DNA of 64,000 nucleotides, taken from Trogon surrucura (Eukaryota > Chordata > Aves > Trogoniformes > Trogonidae). The notes beneath the pieces are model-generated. The model had not been told where the DNA came from, searched no databases, and saw only the letters and a program-made list of their open reading frames with translations. Positions 1-12,011 of the stretch are shown piece by piece. Location: contig CM036618.1 in assembly GCA_020746105.1 (NCBI GenBank), forward strand, positions 97,892,122 through 97,956,121, written 5' to 3'. The stretch's first letter is position 1, and each line of letters starts with the position of its first letter. The translations under genes were made by a program, and so were the position numbers.

Positions 1-3000
1 TCCAGCTGTGCCCTTGTCTATTCCCCGTTTCTCAACAAACACTGCCTTCCTAGGCTGAATTTTCAGGTGAAGTATTTAGATCCAAGTGCATGTTGTAGGT
101 ACTGTTCCATACCGGGTGTTTTTATGCACAAGAATATCAGTAGATATCAAAATAAATATAAAAACACGATAGCATTATTTGCTAATAGAACATCTCAACC
201 AATACGCGTGGCATCGGTCTCTGTAGCTCACTCTTTTCTGTTTTCTTTGAGCGTTTTATCTGTTGTCCTATTTGTACATTTATGAGTATCTTTACACATA
301 TTTTGATGTGGGAACAAAAGTCTCAGAGTGCTTTATTTGGTTTCTATGCATGTACTTTATGTTCAGCAGTATGCTTCTTGCAAACCACAGATAGTTTCCT
401 GGAAAGCTCATTAAATGCAAAGGTGACAATTTTTATGAGATTGATTGATTTAACTTGCACTAGCTTAATATGACAAAACAGTGTGGGGAAGGGGGGGAAA
501 TATCTCTAATGTTTTTTCATCACAAATAGCTGTTCGAAGAAAAGAAAACACAGCTCTGCAGCAAACTGACAAAAGCCAAGAAATGTAGGATTAAATATTG
601 ACACACATGACATAAGGGCTAAATATAAACTAAACATCCTCTACTCAAACAACTAATGCTATAATTTAGCAATGATTATATATTTAAAATTACTTTTTTT
701 AAGGGAAAAAAAAAAAAGCATGTGAGCTGTTAAGCTTCTTGGAATTTAAAATTGCTTTCCAAATCAATTTACTGCCTAAATACGAGTTAAGAAAAATTTC
801 TACTAGATAGTCAGACTGCATGCGGAATTCAGTCCAAAGCTTATCAGGGTTGTTGATTAGTTTTGCTGACTTTGACAAGCAGTGGATGAGACTGGGCTTG
901 TTAATTCCTTTTTACTGGGCTTGTGTTCATGGGAGTGCTTCTGAGAGCCTGAAGACGAAAACATGTTCATGTCATTGATTTGAGATGTCTTACTTAAATC
1001 AACCAACATCCAAAAGACTTTTTAACATGTTAGAACTAAGCTAAGTTTAAAACCTAACTGGTAACTATTATATTAAAGTTAATGTGCATGAGAAAAATCA
1101 AGACTGTTGGAAGTGGAATAGAATTAGTATTTAATACATATGTTTTTAAGCAAAATACATTTTAAAGAAATTCTGTTGCTTTGCTGCTTTCAAAGTATCT
1201 CTCCCTTTTCTGGGTTTATGCAGTTCTTTGTCAGGGACCATGTCAAGCTCACGGGTGGATTTGTGCTACAAAAGGGCAGAATTGTTGTCTTGAGGAAGAT
1301 GGGCAGATTTGATTCAAGGCATCAAAATACAGTATTACATACCTCCTACGACAGAAATAAAAATTAATGGAATAGATTCTATATATATAAAGTCAGGAAG
1401 GCTTCCTCATGCAATGTCTACTGCATCTTGCCATGAGAAAATTGTCTGTGAAAATTTTATTGGGTTAAAAGTTTTTATGGGAAATTACATTTATTTTTAA
1501 ACAAAATACACTGTTGATTTTTATCCACTGATTCTGTCCAAATTATCCAAAAGCAGCTGTCCACATTGCAGATTTATGACATACAAAATTATCAGGTTTT
1601 TAAAACAATGTTTTTTGAGGGATAGGAGTTCACCAAAATTTGAAACCACTAATTTTCTTTTCTTTCTGAACTATTTTGGAGCTTGAAAGGCCAATCCATT
1701 AAAAAAAAAAAAAATGGTTAAAAGAATTGCTCCCAAGTGGTGACTTCAGTTGCCAAGCTTTAGGCTGGAGCCAATTTTTATGGCTGAATTAGAAACCCCT
1801 GAAAAATAGGGGGTTTATAATGGAAACACTGATGTAATCTTTACTACAGTGGCACAAATGGTACTGGTATGATTGATTTATGGCATTTAACATCTTAACT
1901 TAAAATTGTACAACTTCTGTAAAGTAATTGGAAAACATCCTACTGATGATTTAACACACTCTGCAGAGGAGCAAAACATTTTTGTCCGTAGTTTCCACAC
2001 TGTCAAAGTTTGCTCGGCCTTGCGTATCGACCAACCTTACAGACACCTCTACATCTTATGAATCAGAATTTCCTAGAAGTTTAATAAAATAGAAAAATTT
2101 GGTGGGGAGTATATTTTTCTGCAAAGCGGAGCTGTGTTTTAAGTTTCTGAAGGGTCTATATGTGAAAACCAGTTTAGAGTGGCAGACTCTTCTATGTACG
2201 ATTAATACAGCATGTAGAGCATATCCAGTTTCTTGGTACATATTATAAAAGAACTGGTAGGAAAACCAAGAAAACGTTTAAGATGTCCCAAGGAGTTACA
2301 ACCAGATTATGCTTATAAACCAAAACACTGGAAAGAGAATGCAATGTTTTTTCTTTGTTGTATCAGTCTACTGGGTGCAGTTGGTTTCGTATGACTGAAT
2401 CTTAACGTTTACTGATTTTTATTTAAATCTCGTAAAAATGCTCTTTGCTAAAGGCTGGCACTCAGAGCGTGTGCTTCCTGCTCATAGATTGCAGCATCTG
2501 GCAGACAGGTTGTATTTTAGTCTGCTCTAGAAATATTTTACCAATATTTATAAAAGATCTGAAGTTGCGGTTTAGCATAACGGTGGTGAGGATCTTCCTT
2601 GGCTTCCAGGTTTAGGACCTCACCTGGTAGAGGGTAATACTGCTCACTGTGGTTGGTTGTACCTTAAGGAGACGTTTTAGATGTACTGGGCAGAATGATT
2701 TTTTTTTGCAGTAAAGATTCATGTCTCGCCCTTCACTGTGTGCTGCTAATGCTGCTTAATATCCCCCGGAGGACTTCAGAATCTCAGGAGGATTCAGCAA
2801 AGCACTTGTTCATGTGCCTGTTCTTCACCAAAGTAAAACACTTGGATTTGATGTTCACTTCAGCAAAGCATTTGGTGATAAAATTTTATAATCCATTACG
2901 GATGGATTGATCGTTTTTCAAACCTCTTTGGTGTTTCTGCTACTCTTGACACGGGTGGGTGTAGCAGGTGATCCGTGATATCACAGTCTATGCTGAAAAG

Positions 3001-6000
3001 CTGCACTTGCTAGTTTTGAAGCCAAGCACTGACACATAAGAAAAGGCAGAAGGAAAAGTTTTGTTTAGGGAGAGACCACCAGAAGAAACAAGTCTTCCTC
3101 TTCTGCCCTTTTTACAACTGCACACTTGTCCTCTGACGATGTTTCCAGCTCTCTGCCGGGCTGCCTTGCCTTGCCCAGGTCCCCTCGTTGTCACTGGGCA
3201 ACTGAGGCAAGGCTTAAGGGGAACAGAAACTGAGAAGGGAATAGTTACTTGGTATGGTGACTGAGCAGTGAGAAGCAATTGTTGTGTTCCATTTAATAAT
3301 GCAGTCTACATGTGAATATTTTACAGAGGATGGGAGTTTTTACTGTGGTAGGATGCCTTTCCTTAAATTCGCTACAAAGTCATCAGAAACAGCATTTGTA
3401 CATTCAATAAGATTGTATTTGCATCTACACACACTCGTGTTTTTAGGTATTTAAGCTATTTAATGTACGAAATATTACTTTACGGTGAAGTCTTAAGTTT
3501 CTTTTTTAAAAGGCTAAAAAAAGCTAGATAACAAATCCTTATGACTGTTTTCAACAGGAATTAGCTAACACTAACTAAAGAGAATGCTTGCAGAATTAGA
3601 GCCATTAAGTCTAATGAATAACAGTTCATATTCATCACTTCAGAAGGCCAGTTTATCCACAGGTTTGACTATTAACTTAGTAGCTGAATTTTTAGAGGAC
3701 ATATTTTTGAAAGTTGTCTTGTCAGTAAATAGAAGAGCAGAAAAGGCTGTCACTGCTTAGTGCCATCCAATAAAGACATTTTAAAACTTTTATATGATGT
3801 AAAATACCCAGTTAATAAGAATGGTTAAAAGAACTTGAAAATAACAGAGAATTATCCTCCGGTTGCACTATAAATACTAGACCCATAAATCAAGTGGTAT
3901 TTTTTTTCAGTTGCTGCAGTTTTTGTAACTTACATAGCCTCCTACCGGTTGCATTTTAAAACAAGTACCAAGAAAATAGATTAACTCTTGTATGGAATGA
4001 TCTTCTTTAATTGTAGTGCTAGTTATTTGTGGATAGCTAATTGTGTAGCACTATTTAGTATCTCAGGTTATGTGTCAGTTTTGTGATATATTGGTAGTCA
4101 TGAAAACAGCTAGCAGCAGCATGCCTGATGGTGATCGAGTGGCTATGCTGCAGTGCAACCGTGTCTGAATTTCTTTCAGTTTACAAACTCATTGTTTCTT
4201 AAATCTATACATTCAAAATATCATAAGCTGAGTGCTTTCTCTGGTCTTCTGCATGCAGTCAGACAACCTGTAATATTAGTAATCTATTCATTTGAGGAAA
4301 AACATGTTGGTTAAATGTCATCATCTGGCTGAAACACATAAGTAGTTTTAAATACATTTGAAACTTTAACTTCCCATGCCGAGCAACTATTTACAGAGAG
4401 TAAAGCAGAAATATTGTTTGATATATAATCTGCATCAGTAATCAAAAATTGAGGATCCTTATCACTAGTGAGAACAAGAAGAATCAACATCTGCATTACG
4501 CAAATAATGCTTTTGTGTTTCAAAACATTACTAAAAACATAAATGTCTGCATAATTTAAGTTTGCTACTGTCATGAATGTACATTTTACCTAGCAAAGCA
4601 CACGCTAATGCAAAGTTGTTTTGTTTTCAGAGTGATTATGTTGCATTACCATTAATTCATGTGTGCACTGTGACAAGATGTAATGGCGTATCATGTTGCT
4701 TTAATGTAATGAATCCAGTACTCCCAGCTCTTAAGTCGTGTTGCTGGAAATGATTACATAAAACAGAAATCACTGTGACTAAAGCCCTCGCAAAACTTTA
4801 GAACTGCACACTGTACGAAGCTTTTGGGGCGTTTAAAGTACCTTCTTCAAAATCTACCGGAGGCTTCCCTTGGTAGTAGTTCTACTCTTTTCTGAGTGTT
4901 TTTTGCATTCCACTGAAATTTGCATTATCTTTTAGGTATTGCAAGGGCTGTGCTATAATTTTGTGCAGATGTGTATGTTAAGTGAACATGATGTGCTTAT
5001 TTGTTACATTTATGCTACTTTTCTTATTTTATCTGGGTAAGATGGATGAAATTATGTATTAAATAAAAACATCAGTGATTTAGCCATGACCATTTTCTGC
5101 AGGTTCTGTAGGACTGCAAAGGTTGCTTTTAAAACTAAGGTGGTTGCAGAGGTTTCTGAGTGTCCTCTAAATATCCAAACCATGAAATTCAAAGTCTCTA
5201 AACCAGCTAAATTCTTCACTTTTCTGACTCTCCTAAGACTCTGGAAGCTTTTATCTCAGTTGATGTGCCTGAAACAGAAAGTTCTCCGTTCACTCAGGCA
5301 CTCAGCGTTTGAGGAAATAAGGATAGTATATCTTGTAAGAATGACCTCACGTCAGACAAGAACATCTCCTCTGTTCCATTTCCATTTCTGTTGACTTTTC
5401 TTTAGGTTTTATCTTTCTAATAGATAAACGTAGCACTTGAACTTCTGCAACATGTTAGTGAGTTCGTTCACATACGTAGCCAGGAAAAGACTAGAGGAGC
5501 TTTCATTTTTGCACAGGTCACTCCTGTTCTTATGTCATGCAGCTGGAACTGTCCTTTACAGATTGGGTGACATATTGCAAAGATTGTAGTGAGATAGTTT
5601 AACGTTAAGAAGATCGAAATGTGTAAATTAAGGGAAATCTCTTTTTCCTCTCCCCATAGCCATATCCCAGTCTTATTACAGACTATATTGTTTTTTTCTG
5701 ACCTTGAAACAACTCTCATAGGAAGTTGTTGGGTTGCTTTTTTTAATAAGGAACCATTTAACTTTGTTCTTTGCAATGACATTTAAAAATAGAAATGATC
5801 AATGTAATGCGCCACTGTTCAGTCAGAGATTTGTGCTCTCTATTGATTTTTTTATTCTAAGTGCCCTCAGGCTGTGTTCATTTGAGTGAAAATGATACAT
5901 TAAATGTGTAACTAGATTCAACAATATTTTCAAAAACTACATCTGTAATCACTAAGAAATTGCCTTTATTTGGAAATATTTTAATACATAGGTTCTGCCA

Positions 6001-9000
6001 AAACCTAGCCTAAAAAGGTAAGAATTTCCAAAACAGAAATGCATTGTTTCTGTTAAAAGATTATTTCTTTTGTGTGTATGTGCATGCTGGATCTTAAAGA
6101 CCTTTTTCTTTTAAGTGTATGTTCATGCTGGACTTTGTTACAATGCTCTGTTCTGCCTATAATATAGCTCATAATTCTGAAATATTCTTAACCAAATGCC
6201 TGATTTTTAGAACATTAATAATTCTGCTTAGGTTGGTGGAACTTCTCATGTGCTTGACTTGGGCATGTGTGGAAGCATCATCTTCAGATGGAGCCAAAAT
6301 TTTATTCTGAGCAGTAACCATGTTATTTAAACAACTGTAGCTGATAACAGAGGGCCCAAACATACCACCCTTGCCTAGATGAGGACTACTTTTTTACTAC
6401 CAGCTAAATACCTTGACTGGGATTTCCGGAGGATGAGGAGAGGCAGAAGGAGCAGGGGGTGAAATAACTTTCATGAATACTAGTCGAGGGCTCAGGCACC
6501 TGGGTCGTGTTCTCTTTTGGACTGATTTTCTTCCCAGCAGCCTGCACGTAGCACCGTGCATTCTGATTGCATTATCCACACGTTGGACCATTTGGTACTT
6601 AATGGGGTATTTTTTAATACATCGGTGCCTGTTTTGTGTGGTTGCACTTATTAGCAGCGAAACCCACTCCGTTATCAGTTTACAGAACGAGTGCGTTTCT
6701 GTGAGATCCTCGTGGTGAGAAAATGTTACTTGGAGGTACTCGAGCTGAATTTCCATTTGAAGTGAAATAAAGCCAAGTATGTGAATGTCAGCAAACTTGT
6801 TTATAGGGGCGAGCGGTAGGGCGTACATGATCGAGAAGGTTGAGTCATGAGGCTGGTCGGGTTTGTCGTGGTACATCTGGCACGTCAGTCAAAGCGGGGG
6901 CAGCTGCCGCCCGTCACGGGGGCTCTGCTGAGGCATCATCCATCCATCAGCGCTGGCAGCCCCGAGTTGCTGTGTGAGAAGCTCTTTGCTGGACCCCCGC
7001 GTCTTCTCGACGTTATTGTTACAACCACTTTTGGTGCTCTTTTGAGACCAACAGGATGGTTTCACAGAAGGCCTGATATTTTTCCTTTACTAGACAAAAT
7101 ATGTGAAGAGTTACTAGCGTTTTCTTGTTAGTTTACAGAAAGTAAAAACTTGTATTTGATATTATAAACAATTCTGCATCTGTTTTCATATTTTCTTTGT
7201 TTCCAAACCGCCTCAAACTACTTGAAAAAGTGATGTCAAAAGTTGAACTGTGGTCAATCAAATCAAAATTCAATGAATCCCAAGAACAGTATCATCCACA
7301 GAATTTCTATTAATTTTTTTCTGCCTGCATTGCCACATGAAAGTTCTGTATGCATTAAGAAAATTAATATCAAAAGTATATCTATCACTATTAAGTGCAA
7401 ATTTATGTATTTGAGCTAACAGTATCACAATGCTTGCATTTGAATTCAGTAAAGAAGTCCTGACTGCCAGTTTTAACAGACATCCTCCTTTTGGGGAAAT
7501 TATTGGACATTTTGGAGTGAATTTGCCTTTGTGCTCAAAGATCAATTTGGGGCTTTACCGAATGCTGGATTTTGCTTTAGTTATATTCCTTTAATTTATA
7601 TTTTCTCAAAATGAAATTTAATTTTGTATTTAATTGCTTATAACTTTTTATCACCACCTGAAACGTCGGTTGGGTTCCTCAAGTTAAAAAAAAGAAATCG
7701 ACCAACCAAAAAAACCACTGTGTCTCCTTCGAAAAGCAATACTAGCTGCAAGCTTTGATAAAAGCACAGCATATATTTTTGAGTAGAGAAAGTGTGTACC
7801 AGAGGCTTTTGCTTTTTTATGGAGCTAGGATGTATCCCGCCACTCCCAAGTGCAGGGCATGAACCTGCTGGTGAGCACTTCTTTTGTGGCTTGTAATTTG
7901 CACCTGTCTTGAAGTAGGATAAGGACAGGAAGAAGGGATCTCTTTTAGGAATTTAGAAGGAACATTTAATCAGATTCTGGAGGACAGGGACAATAATTCT
8001 ACCTGTCTACTGTGGTGCAGAACATTCCGCCCTCCAGCAATAAGGGACATGATGAAGCAGAGTAAAAAAGGCTTATTCATGGTGAGATGTCTGGCAGGGC
8101 AGAAGGACACGTATCTGAAGTGCCTACTGAGAAAATGACAAAATGCTTTAGTTAGTACAGTCTGGCTCAGCTTCTGTGAGCTACACGCTCATTTTCATTG
8201 GTTTATGTTCTTTAAAGACTTGTTTTGTATTTTTAAGTCCTTCAGTAAAAGAAGGACATTTATTAAGTGCCAAATAAACATTGCCTAAGGCATCACTGCT
8301 GATAATGAGTAGGGTCTGCGTGTGGATTTTTGTCATCTATTCCTTGCACTTGTCAGTGTATGTGCCGACATTGCTGAACTAAAAACCTCAGTAAGTGTTG
8401 TTTGTGGTTTTTATTTTTAAAAAAGAGGTCACGGATCAAGATATAATTATTTTCAAGTATTTATTTTCAGCCTTTTTAGATGTCAGTCCAAATTTGTCTC
8501 AATCTGTTATGTATGTATGTGACAATAGGGAAGCATAAAGGTGTTTGTGTTGTGTAACTACTTCGACTTGATAATTTCCTAGTTTCTGAAAAACTAATTA
8601 TTCTTAATCATGCCATTCACAGACAAGTATGTAATTTTTTTCTTAAATTTGGTTAAAGTTTCTTCATATCAATTTATTCATTGTTTTACTAAATTGCCAT
8701 TTATTTTGATTTGAATGAGTGTGACAATAAAATAACAGTATTATAGAACTGTCACTTATTTCTAGCACATTTTCGTGGTGAAAGACATCTTTCAATCGTA
8801 ATCAGATTCAGTTTTAGCATGAGAGGAAATCATTGGTCTAAGTGATTTACATTTTGAAATTTTTCTTCTAGAGAAGATACCTGTGTACAGAGAGACTCTT
8901 AAGCTTCCATGTATGTCTCTGATCAGTGATGAGTTGAGAGGATATGCACTTGGAAAACTGTTGGCTGTTCGTTGTTTGTTTCTTTTTATCAGAAGTTTTT

Positions 9001-9109
9001 GCTCAGACATCAATGCAAAAGTAATTAAAAACCCTAAATATGGCAAAAGTTCATTTCCCACTAAAGGATGTTACAAATCTCTCTCTGCATCTTCATTTGA
9101 ATTTCCCAG
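1..9109 (+). other. SRBD1: SRBD1 intron upstream of the penultimate coding exon
   Basis: This stretch lies upstream of a clear splice acceptor (AG at 9108-9109), so it is intron if transcription is from the left. I looked for the preceding SRBD1 coding exon, which in the family carries the helix-hairpin-helix part and the segment just before FLSxIGG, and did not recognise it in any frame. That exon is probably further left. The sequence is mostly AT-rich with stop codons in every frame. One patch at about 6420-7060 is richer in GC and CpG and holds overlapping open frames on both strands (6397-6876 minus, 6847-7131 plus), none resembling a known protein. There are homopolymer A tracts near 1700 and 7687. 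No mobile element was recognised. Confidence 0.75.
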
Positions 9110-9294
9110 GTTTTTATCTTTCATTGGGGGAAACGCAAATGACATAGGAAAACCAGATATGCAGCAAAAAGTAAATGCAGTAGTTCAAAAGGAAGGACTG
9201 GAAGGCACAGCCAAAAGGCTGAATACGACAGTGCACACACTGCAGCTGATCATTGATGGTCTGACTCAGCCTGAAAGCTTTGACATCCGAACAG
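9110..9294 (+). CDS. SRBD1: SRBD1 penultimate coding exon (Tex-like, region before the S1 domain)
   Basis: SRBD1 is a eukaryotic relative of bacterial Tex, with a Tex-type N-terminal part, a YqgF/RNase H-like fold, helix-hairpin-helix motifs and a C-terminal S1 RNA-binding domain. This exon encodes about 61 residues between the HhH part and the S1 domain. It starts FLSFIGG and runs through a variable stretch (KPDMQQKVNAVVQKEG) to TVHTLQLIIDGLTQPESFD, which I recognise as close to mammalian SRBD1. It has an AG acceptor at 9108-9109 after a short pyrimidine tract and a GT donor at 9295-9296 (ACAG|GTAAAC). Its first base completes the codon before F and its last base (G 9294) begins the codon finished in the next exon, giving Asp and an in-frame [12 protein letters not shown] junction. 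The frame is open a further 227 bases upstream, to 8883, but that part has no family resemblance. The molecular role of SRBD1 is poorly known; nucleic-acid binding is inferred from Tex. Confidence 0.93.
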
Positions 9295-10809
9295 GTAAAC
9301 TTTTGTTTTTGAAGGCTGTAACCTCAGTTTGATTGTTCTATATGCCAGTTTTAAAATAGCACGTTTTCTTCTAAACTTCACGGATGTGTAAGTCCGTTTC
9401 TGTCTCGGGCAGGATAAAGGCTGTATCATAGTCAGATGTTTTTTTTCCAGCTCCGTAGGAAAGAGTGTGAATCCTGTCTGAAATCATGGCATTTTTAGCC
9501 ATAGGAAGGGGAGTTGTATGGCTGTTAACAAATGAAATAGTTTCAATATGTTGACTCTATGCTGATTAAATCTCTGTTGGCTCTCCATCACAAAGAGGAA
9601 TGCTGAAACCAAGCTGAAACAGTAGTAATAAAGGTCTGCGGAGCAGTAGTGTAGTAGTGTGTAGTTCAGATCTTTTAGTACACTAGTTCCTGGAGACAAG
9701 TGTAATTGGAGCACATGGCTCATGACCTGCCTTGGTTAAAATGTTTCAGTAGTGCTGAGCAGTTTTGAGATGGAGGGGAAGACAGATGAGGTAAGCAACA
9801 AAGCAAAACATCTGGAGATGCTGCTGTTTAATGAAACTTACATCTGGATTCTCTTAGGGCAGCAAGAGATAAAGGTGGGCAGCAAAGATGCAGGCTTGTA
9901 ATAACAGAGAATATACTTAAGTTTTAAAAAACCATTTCTGTCCCTCTTTTCTGTGAGGGTTCATCAGTAATTTTCTTGTAGATTTTATCAATATTTCCCA
10001 CTAGTGATCTAGAAAATGTATATCCTCTCTGTCTTTGGTTTGTTCTGTTGCTCTCACATCTGAGTTACAGTACGATAGACTACTGCCATATGAAGAGATA
10101 AAACTAAAGGCAAATAGGGGAAAAAGTTGGAATTCTGGTTTGGTGATGCTCTCTGTGGAAAATCTTGGTCCTGTTGGATTTTGGAAAAGATAAAACAGCG
10201 GTAGGAAAAGGTTGATAGGTTGAGATGGCTTAAAGGGTTTTCTGCAGAAGTAGAAAGTGGTAAGCAAGTAACAAGAGTTTAAAAGATCTGCCTGTGCCTT
10301 TAAATGCAGAATATTAGTGTGTTGGCATATTACCTGCACATAATCATTTGCTTGTGATTTTTCAAGTTGTCCATGCGAAGCAGCAGTTGCTTGTGTGGTG
10401 TCATGGGAAGCACTTGATTGATTGATGCACAGTGAGCCTTGTGGATTTCTCTCTTTAATGTGTGATGAGACTGAATATTCTCCTTCCTGTGTGCAACTTT
10501 GTATCGGAATAGAATTTTACGATTTGTGTAGCTCAAATAAGAGTTACTTCGAGGCTTTAAGAAAATTTAAAGAATCTTTCAGTCACTATCTAATATATTA
10601 TACGCTTCTGATCCCTTTGTGATAGTTTTATGTCATGGAGTTCACTATACTTATTACTCCATTAACCATAGTCTTGTAAAGTGATTCATAAAATGCCAGA
10701 AATCAGTCATTTATTGCAGATGGGTCTTTATTTAAAAAAATGTAATGAAGCACTAGAAAATAAGCTTTTTCTCCAGTGTCTTATTTTTGTTTCTTGTTTC
10801 TTATACCAG
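9295..10809 (+). other. SRBD1: SRBD1 last coding intron
   Basis: A GT-AG intron of 1,515 bases. The donor is GTAAAC at 9295. The acceptor AG at 10808-10809 follows a long T-rich tract starting near 10767. Both ends agree in phase (phase 1) with the flanking exons. Inside are only stop-rich frames, and I saw no repeat or RNA gene. Confidence 0.88.
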
Positions 10810-11099
10810 ATTTTGATAAACCTGACTTCAAGAGAAGCATAGTCTGCTTTGAAGATTTAAGTGTTGGTACTATTCTGACTGGAAAAGTTGAAAATGCCAC
10901 GCCGTTTGGAGTTTTTGTTGATATTGGTGTGGGAAGAGCGGGTTTGATTCCCATGCGAAACATAACAGAAGCAAAACTTTCTAAAGTGAAGAAGAGAAGA
11001 AGCCTGGGCTTAGGTCCTGGAGAAAGAGTGGAAGTTAAAGTGCTTAATGTTGACATTCCTCGATTGAGGATAACGTTGGATCTTATTCGTGTTTTATGA
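10810..11099 (+). CDS. SRBD1: SRBD1 terminal coding exon with S1 RNA-binding domain and stop
   Basis: This exon encodes the last 96 residues, starting with the split Asp codon (G 9294 plus AT 10810-10811) and continuing [16 protein letters not shown]. The S1 domain (OB fold) begins at about residue 17 with [22 protein letters not shown], followed by [14 protein letters not shown]. It shows the usual S1 pattern: the GxV strand, a Phe-Gly-x-Phe-Val turn (aromatic residues on the nucleic-acid face) and a conserved glycine after VDI. A basic KVKKRRS stretch, then [16 protein letters not shown] and the closing strand [10 protein letters not shown], end the protein at TGA 11097-11099. The end matches the ending of mammalian SRBD1, so the C terminus is complete. 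There is no frameshift or internal stop. Identification is very secure; the biological role is not well established. Confidence 0.96.
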
Positions 11100-11771
11100 G
11101 AAGGTTTTTTATGATTGAGCTTTCATTTTAAAGGTTAAGTAGAAGTAGTGTCATCAAAGTTCTGGAGATTCAGGCATTTAATTAGTGTTGAAAATGAACC
11201 AATTTTGAAACCTTCAGCCTTGCTGCTTTTTTTTTATTATTTAACATTTTTTTCCCATGTTTCTTGAATCCTTTCTGTTAATAGTTGTTGGAACAGTTTA
11301 CTGGAGTACCTCCAACTAACCTTGTTTTTTCGTCTGCAAGGCAAATGAAATTCCAGTGGACTGTTAGACAGATCTCTCGTCTGTCTGTGTAAGATTTGCT
11401 GTCTCAATCTTTAGGCAGTACTGCACTAGTAGGTGCATCTACTGCTCCCACTCATGAAACAGGAGTTCGATTTGCCTGTTTGCTGGTTCAGAGTCTAAAA
11501 GAGGGTACCTAGTTGTAGAAAAAAAGTGATTTTTTAAGTTAGTCGATGATGACATGACTTCAAAGGTAGGCTGAAAAAAGACCATCTACTAATACCATTG
11601 ATGGTTCAGAAATATTTGGCTTTAATTTATTTGAGCAACATTATCAGGTCTGTTTACCTGACATTATTGCTTGTTCAGTTAATTGATTAACACACTTGAA
11701 TGTACCTTGGGGATTAAGGAACTTCGCTCAAAGGTGTCAAAAGACGTTTATGTTGTTCTATACCTGTGCAA

Positions 11772-11777
11772 AATAAA
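11772..11777 (+). terminator. SRBD1: Candidate poly(A) signal AATAAA (proximal)
   Basis: A perfect AATAAA lies about 670 bases after the stop. It is followed within 15-45 bases by a T/GT-rich stretch (GTCTTTTCTCAGTGTATTC), as expected for a cleavage site. Confidence 0.5.
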
Positions 11778-11987
11778 ACCATTTCTGACCGTCTTTTCTC
11801 AGTGTATTCTTTCTACAAGTGATTTAACAGTCGTAGTTCTCTTTATTTTCAACATGTGCTCCATCAGTAACACTTTAGCTGAAGGATGCAGCTTGTGAGG
11901 ATGCACTTGTCTGACCTTCTGAATGGTGCGCACTTCCTGAGCTTTAATACCAGACTACAGCCCATGGCCTGATCTTATTCCCGATTT

Positions 11988-11993
11988 AATAAA
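11988..11993 (+). terminator. SRBD1: Candidate poly(A) signal AATAAA (distal)
   Basis: A second perfect AATAAA is followed by a T/GT-rich stretch (CTAGTCTGTCTTGACTCC). It could be the main or an alternative end of SRBD1. Confidence 0.45.
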
Positions 11994-12011
11994 AATAGTT
12001 CTAGTCTGTCT

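Larger units (their letters stand above)
11100..12011 (+). other. SRBD1: SRBD1 3' UTR and immediate downstream flank
   Basis: This is non-coding sequence after the stop codon, T-rich near 11225-11260. AATAAA signals occur at 11772 and 11988, so the UTR is probably either about 690 or about 910 bases long. The exact end needs transcript data. No repeat was recognised. Confidence 0.6.

Noticed and set aside
5086-5394. 102-codon plus-strand frame in the SRBD1 intron
   Set aside because: No resemblance to the missing SRBD1 exons, no matching splice junctions, and composition typical of random intron.
6944-6962. CCATCAGCGCTGGCAG resembling a CTCF site
   Set aside because: Spacing and core bases do not fit the CTCF consensus.
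8883-9109. Open frame continuing upstream of the SRBD1 penultimate exon, with a Met
   Set aside because: A good AG acceptor sits at 9108-9109, the upstream residues do not resemble SRBD1, and resemblance begins exactly at FLSFIGG. It is intron read through by chance.
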